Source: Trabulsiella odontotermitis (GTDB lineage Bacteria > Pseudomonadota > Gammaproteobacteria > Enterobacterales > Enterobacteriaceae). Taken from it: a DNA stretch of 64,000 nucleotides. Position numbers and translations under genes: made by a program. The notes under the pieces were generated by a model. That model saw only the letters and a list, made by a program, of their open reading frames with translations. It did not search any database and had not been told where the DNA came from. This document shows, piece after piece, positions 60,999-64,000 of this stretch. Within the stretch, counting starts at the first letter, position 1. The number at the start of each line of letters is the position of its first letter. The stretch spans positions 2,790,001 through 2,854,000 of the forward strand of contig NZ_CP125781.1 in the NCBI RefSeq assembly GCF_030053895.1. Reading direction: 5' to 3'.

Positions 60999-61823
60999 TC
61001 ACTCCATCGGCATTACCAGCGGATCAGGGTACTGATATTCAAAGCCGAGTTCATTGCAAATCCGGCTGCCATCAATGACTTTCCCCTTCTCTTTACTGTC
61101 TCCTGCAACAAAGGAAGGCGGTTCCAGCCCCAGCTCCCTCGCCATTTGCGGATAAAACACCGCGCGCGAAGGATGTTTCGGCGCACATATATTATAGATG
61201 TGTCCCCCTTTTGGGGCCTGTAACAGCAGTGTAATAGCGGAAATCACATCTTCCAGATGCACCAGATTGACGCCATGTTCGCCGTCCGGTGCCTGTTTTC
61301 CGGCGAAAAAACGCCCCGGATGCCGCCCCGGCCCCACCAGCCCGGCCAGCCGCAGAATATCCACCGAGGTACCCGGCAGATGATGCAGCCAGTCTTCCAG
61401 CTCTTTCAGCACCCGACCGCTGGCGGTGACGGGTTCACGCGGCGTGCTCTCTTTAATGAGGCCCGTCGCATTGCCATACACCGAAGTGGAACTGGTGAAG
61501 ATGATCCGTGGGATGTGATAAGCCAGCGCAGAATCCACGATTTCCTGCACCGCCTGAAGGTAAAATTCCTCGCCCGGACCGCTGCGACGCGCCGGAAGCG
61601 TGATCACCAGCGCGTCCACGTGCATTAGCGCATCCAGATCTTCCGTTTCGCAGACCAGCTGAGGCTCCAGCCGTAAGGGATAGCTGTCGATCCCGCACAT
61701 CCTTGCCGCCTCCACGCCATCCTGGGTGGTTTTACTGCCCGTGACCTGCCAGCCGTGCGCGGTTAACGACAGCGCCAGCGGCATGCCCAGCCACCCTAAT
61801 CCGACAATCGCGACTTTTTTCAT
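60999..61823 (-). CDS. yeeZ: NAD(P)-binding epimerase/dehydratase family protein YeeZ
   Basis: A 274-residue Rossmann protein with GLGWLGMPLA dinucleotide motif near the N-terminus, and SSTSVYG in the atypical extended-SDR manner. Conserved next to the his operon in enterobacteria. Reaction unknown. It is followed on the same strand by yeeY after 39 bp and may be co-transcribed. Confidence 0.9.
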   Translation of the reverse strand: MKKVAIVGLGWLGMPLALSLTAHGWQVTGSKTTQDGVEAARMCGIDSYPLRLEPQLVCETEDLDALMHVDALVITLPARRSGPGEEFYLQAVQEIVDSALAYHIPRIIFTSSTSVYGNATGLIKESTPREPVTASGRVLKELEDWLHHLPGTSVDILRLAGLVGPGRHPGRFFAGKQAPDGEHGVNLVHLEDVISAITLLLQAPKGGHIYNICAPKHPSRAVFYPQMARELGLEPPSFVAGDSKEKGKVIDGSRICNELGFEYQYPDPLVMPME

Positions 61824-62000
61824 GCGTTATCTCCTGACTCATTCGGTCTCCTGCATTAAGGCTACGCCAGCCCACCGGAACTGACAATTCATAGCATCAA
61901 TATGAATTCAATAATCAATGGAAAAAAGCCCTTGCTTTCGGGGACAAAAGTGGTTTAGGTTAAAAGGCATAGTGTGAATAAGCATTCAATGAGAATTTTT

Positions 62001-62048
62001 ATGAGCGTTCAATTTAAACACCACCATCATCACCATCATCCTGACTAG
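62001..62048 (+). CDS. hisL: his operon leader peptide
   Basis: A 15-codon ORF, MSVQFKHHHHHHHPD, with seven consecutive His codons. Ribosome stalling at these codons when charged tRNA-His is scarce prevents terminator formation downstream. E. coli HisL has MTRVQFK before the same His run. Confidence 0.97.
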   Translation: MSVQFKHHHHHHHPD

Positions 62049-62111
62049 TCTTTCAGGCGATGTGTGCTGGAAGACATTCAGATCTTCCAGTGGTGCATGA
62101 ACGCAAGAGAG

Positions 62112-62147
62112 AGCCCCCGGAAGATCATCTTCCGGGGGCTTTTTTTT
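62112..62147 (+). terminator. his operon attenuator terminator
   Basis: Stem AGCCCCCGGAAGA / TCTTCCGGGGGCT with 3-nt loop and eight Ts, 64 bp after hisL and 37 bp before hisG. The preceding CTTCCAG-type sequences form the alternative pairing. Confidence 0.95.
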
Positions 62148-62183
62148 GGTTCGCTTTCAGACAGGTATACAGAGGAAATAACA

Positions 62184-63083
62184 ATGTCAGATAACAGCCG
62201 TTTACGCATAGCTATTCAGAAATCAGGGCGCCTGAGTGAAGATTCACGCGAACTCCTTTCCCGCTGCGGCATAAAAATTAATCTCCACACGCAGCGTCTG
62301 ATTGCGCTGGCCGAAAATATGCCCATCGATATTCTGCGCGTACGCGACGACGACATCCCGGGTCTGGTCATGGATGGCGTGGTTGACCTCGGCATTATTG
62401 GCGAAAACGTGCTGGAAGAAGAGCTGCTGAGCCGTCGCGCGCAGGGCGAAGATCCGCGTTACTTCACGTTGCGCCGTCTTGATTTCGGCGGCTGTCGCCT
62501 GTCGCTGGCGACGGAAGTTGATGATGTCTGGGACGGCCCCGCCTGCCTCGACGGCAAACGCATCGCCACCTCCTACCCTCACCTGCTGAAGCGTTATCTC
62601 GACCAGAAAGGCATCTCTTTTAAATCCTGTCTGTTAAATGGTTCTGTGGAAGTCGCACCGCGTGCCGGACTGGCCGACGCCATCTGCGATCTGGTCTCCA
62701 CCGGGGCGACGCTGGAAGCCAACGGCCTGCGCGAAGTGGAAGTGATTTACCGCTCGAAAGCCTGCCTGATTCAGCGCGACGGTGATATGGACGACGCCAA
62801 ACAGCAGTTGATCGACAAACTTCTGACCCGTATTCAGGGCGTGATTCAGGCGCGCGAATCCAAATACATCATGCTGCATGCGCCCACTGAACGTCTGGAA
62901 GAAGTTATTTCCCTGCTGCCTGGCGCCGAACGCCCGACCATTCTGCCGCTGGCCGGCGATCAGCAGCGTGTGGCAATGCACATGGTCAGCAGCGAAACCC
63001 TGTTCTGGGAAACGATGGAAAAGCTGAAAGTGCTTGGCGCCAGCTCCATTCTGGTACTGCCGATTGAGAAGATGATGGAGTAA
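62184..63083 (+). CDS. hisG: ATP phosphoribosyltransferase HisG
   Basis: A 299-residue long-form HisG, same length as E. coli. It condenses ATP and PRPP as the first, histidine-inhibited step. Visible are the PRPP-binding LVSTGATLEANGL and the C-terminal ACT-like regulatory domain. ATG 62184 follows AGAGGAAATAAC. Confidence 0.97.
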   Translation: MSDNSRLRIAIQKSGRLSEDSRELLSRCGIKINLHTQRLIALAENMPIDILRVRDDDIPGLVMDGVVDLGIIGENVLEEELLSRRAQGEDPRYFTLRRLDFGGCRLSLATEVDDVWDGPACLDGKRIATSYPHLLKRYLDQKGISFKSCLLNGSVEVAPRAGLADAICDLVSTGATLEANGLREVEVIYRSKACLIQRDGDMDDAKQQLIDKLLTRIQGVIQARESKYIMLHAPTERLEEVISLLPGAERPTILPLAGDQQRVAMHMVSSETLFWETMEKLKVLGASSILVLPIEKMME

Positions 63084-63088
63084 CCGCC

Positions 63089-64000
63089 ATGAGCTTCAAC
63101 ACGATTATCGACTGGAACCAGTGCAGCCCCGAGCAACAGCGTGAACTGCTGATGCGCCCGGCGATGTCCGCGTCTGAAACCATCACCCGCAGCGTGGTGG
63201 AGATCCTCGAGAATGTGAAAGCGCGTGGCGATGATGCACTGCGTGAATACAGCGCCCGCTTTGATAAAACCGATGTCGCGTCGCTGAAGGTGACGCCTGA
63301 AGAGATGGCAGCGGCAGGCGACCGCCTGAGCGCCGAACTGAAGCAGGCGATGGCAGTGGCGGTTAAAAATATCGACACTTTCCATACCGCGCAGCAATTA
63401 CAGATTATCGACGTGGAAACGCTGCCGGGGGTGCGCTGCCAGCAGATGACCCGCCCGCTGGCGTCCGTCGGGCTGTACATTCCTGGCGGCTCTGCGCCGC
63501 TGTTTTCCACGGTATTGATGCTGGCAACCCCGGCGCGTATCGCCGGGTGCAAACGGGTGGTGCTCTGCTCACCGCCGCCGATTGCCGATGAAATTCTCTA
63601 TGCCGCACAACTCTGTGGCGTGCAGGAAGTGTTTAACGTCGGCGGCGCACAGGCGATTGCAGCCCTGGCCTTCGGAACTGAAACCGTCCCGGCGGTCGAT
63701 AAGATTTTTGGCCCGGGTAATGCCTTCGTGACCGAGGCGAAACGCCAGGTCAGTCAGCGTCTTGACGGCGCGGCGATCGACATGCCTGCCGGTCCGTCCG
63801 AAGTGCTGGTGATTGCTGACAGTGGCGCCACCCCGGATTTTGTCGCGTCTGATTTGTTGTCGCAGGCGGAGCACGGCCCGGATTCACAGGTGATCCTGCT
63901 GACGCCGGACGCCGACATGGCACGCCGGGTGGCCGACGCCGTGGCACGCCAGTTAACCGACCTGCCGCGCGCAGAAACCGCCCGCCAGGCGCTCTCCGCC
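63089..64000 (+). CDS. hisD: Histidinol dehydrogenase HisD (5' part)
   Basis: Open from ATG 63089 to the window edge, 304 codons of about 434. The final two histidine biosynthesis steps (histidinol to histidine) depend on it. Recognisable are LASVGLYIPGGSAPLFSTVLM, NVGGAQAIAALAFGTE, the family signature region IDMPAGPSEVLVIAD and SQAEHGPDSQ with metal/catalytic His. Five bases separate it from hisG. Confidence 0.97.
   Translation, partial: MSFNTIIDWNQCSPEQQRELLMRPAMSASETITRSVVEILENVKARGDDALREYSARFDKTDVASLKVTPEEMAAAGDRLSAELKQAMAVAVKNIDTFHTAQQLQIIDVETLPGVRCQQMTRPLASVGLYIPGGSAPLFSTVLMLATPARIAGCKRVVLCSPPPIADEILYAAQLCGVQEVFNVGGAQAIAALAFGTETVPAVDKIFGPGNAFVTEAKRQVSQRLDGAAIDMPAGPSEVLVIADSGATPDFVASDLLSQAEHGPDSQVILLTPDADMARRVADAVARQLTDLPRAETARQALSA

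Noticed and set aside
62019..62039. Seven consecutive His codons resembling an affinity tag
   Set aside because: This is the natural hisL leader peptide, followed by the expected attenuator and hisG.
1..64000. CRISPR arrays, prophage structural genes, integrases or retrons
   Set aside because: No regularly spaced repeats, tyrosine or serine integrase, reverse transcriptase or phage morphogenesis genes were found on either strand.

Overview
The window is chromosomal DNA from a member of the Enterobacteriaceae. Gene content and order follow the Escherichia/Salmonella/Citrobacter backbone around 41-44 minutes of the E. coli map: vsr-dcm, an ompS-type porin, serU, mtfA, the asn tRNA genes, cbl-nac, amn, yeeO, cobUST, tmaR, yeeA, sbmC, dacD, sbcB, plaP, yeeY, yeeZ and the his operon. 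Protein similarity, judged from memory, is close to E. coli but not identical. A Citrobacter-like genus is my best guess, with low certainty. No CRISPR array, prophage or rRNA operon was seen.

Layout. 1-3.7 kb: DNA cytosine methylation and mismatch repair (dcm, vsr), a small membrane protein, a probable small RNA with an orphan terminator, and an osmoporin. 3.9-7.2 kb: a taurine/nitrate-type ABC importer and two small ORFs with their own hairpin and palindrome. 7.3-9.5 kb: katG, away from its usual metF neighbour. 9.9-13.5 kb: serU, mtfA, two tRNA-Asn genes and the nitrogen regulators cbl and nac, with a recognisable sigma-54 promoter and NtrC site. 13.5-19.9 kb: a GlxA-type regulator, a serine hydrolase, amn, an M24 peptidase and a MarR-acetyltransferase fusion.

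20-41 kb is the accessory core. It holds a gene carrying an RNxLAH (HEPN-like) motif split by an IS3-family element with a 4-bp target duplication. It also holds an SDR/LysR pair. Next comes an acid-catabolism island (GntR regulator, two-subunit fumarase/tartrate-dehydratase-like enzyme, enolase-superfamily enzyme, DcuC-type carrier, MmgE/PrpD protein) next to an IS110-family transposase; this block lies between 51-bp direct repeats derived from the 3' end of an aldo-keto reductase gene. After that are the reductase/TetR pair, a LysR-EamA-ketopantoate reductase-like group, and a divergent pair controlled by a 56-residue ribbon-helix-helix-like protein with two identical palindromes. The core ends with an AT-rich block (membrane protein plus a PD-(D/E)XK-like protein) and a coupled LOG-Nudix pair. 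Related stem-loop repeats sit at the edges of both unusual blocks.

41-50.8 kb: a third tRNA-Asn in reverse orientation, the putrescine utilisation cluster (puuP-puuA and puuD-puuR-puuC-puuB, without puuE and closed by a terminator), yeeO, and a fourth tRNA-Asn. 50.8-64 kb is conserved backbone: cobTSU (nucleotide loop assembly of cobalamin), tmaR, yeeA, SOS-linked sbmC, dacD, sbcB, plaP (a second putrescine importer), yeeY, yeeZ and hisL-hisG-hisD, with hisD cut by the window end.
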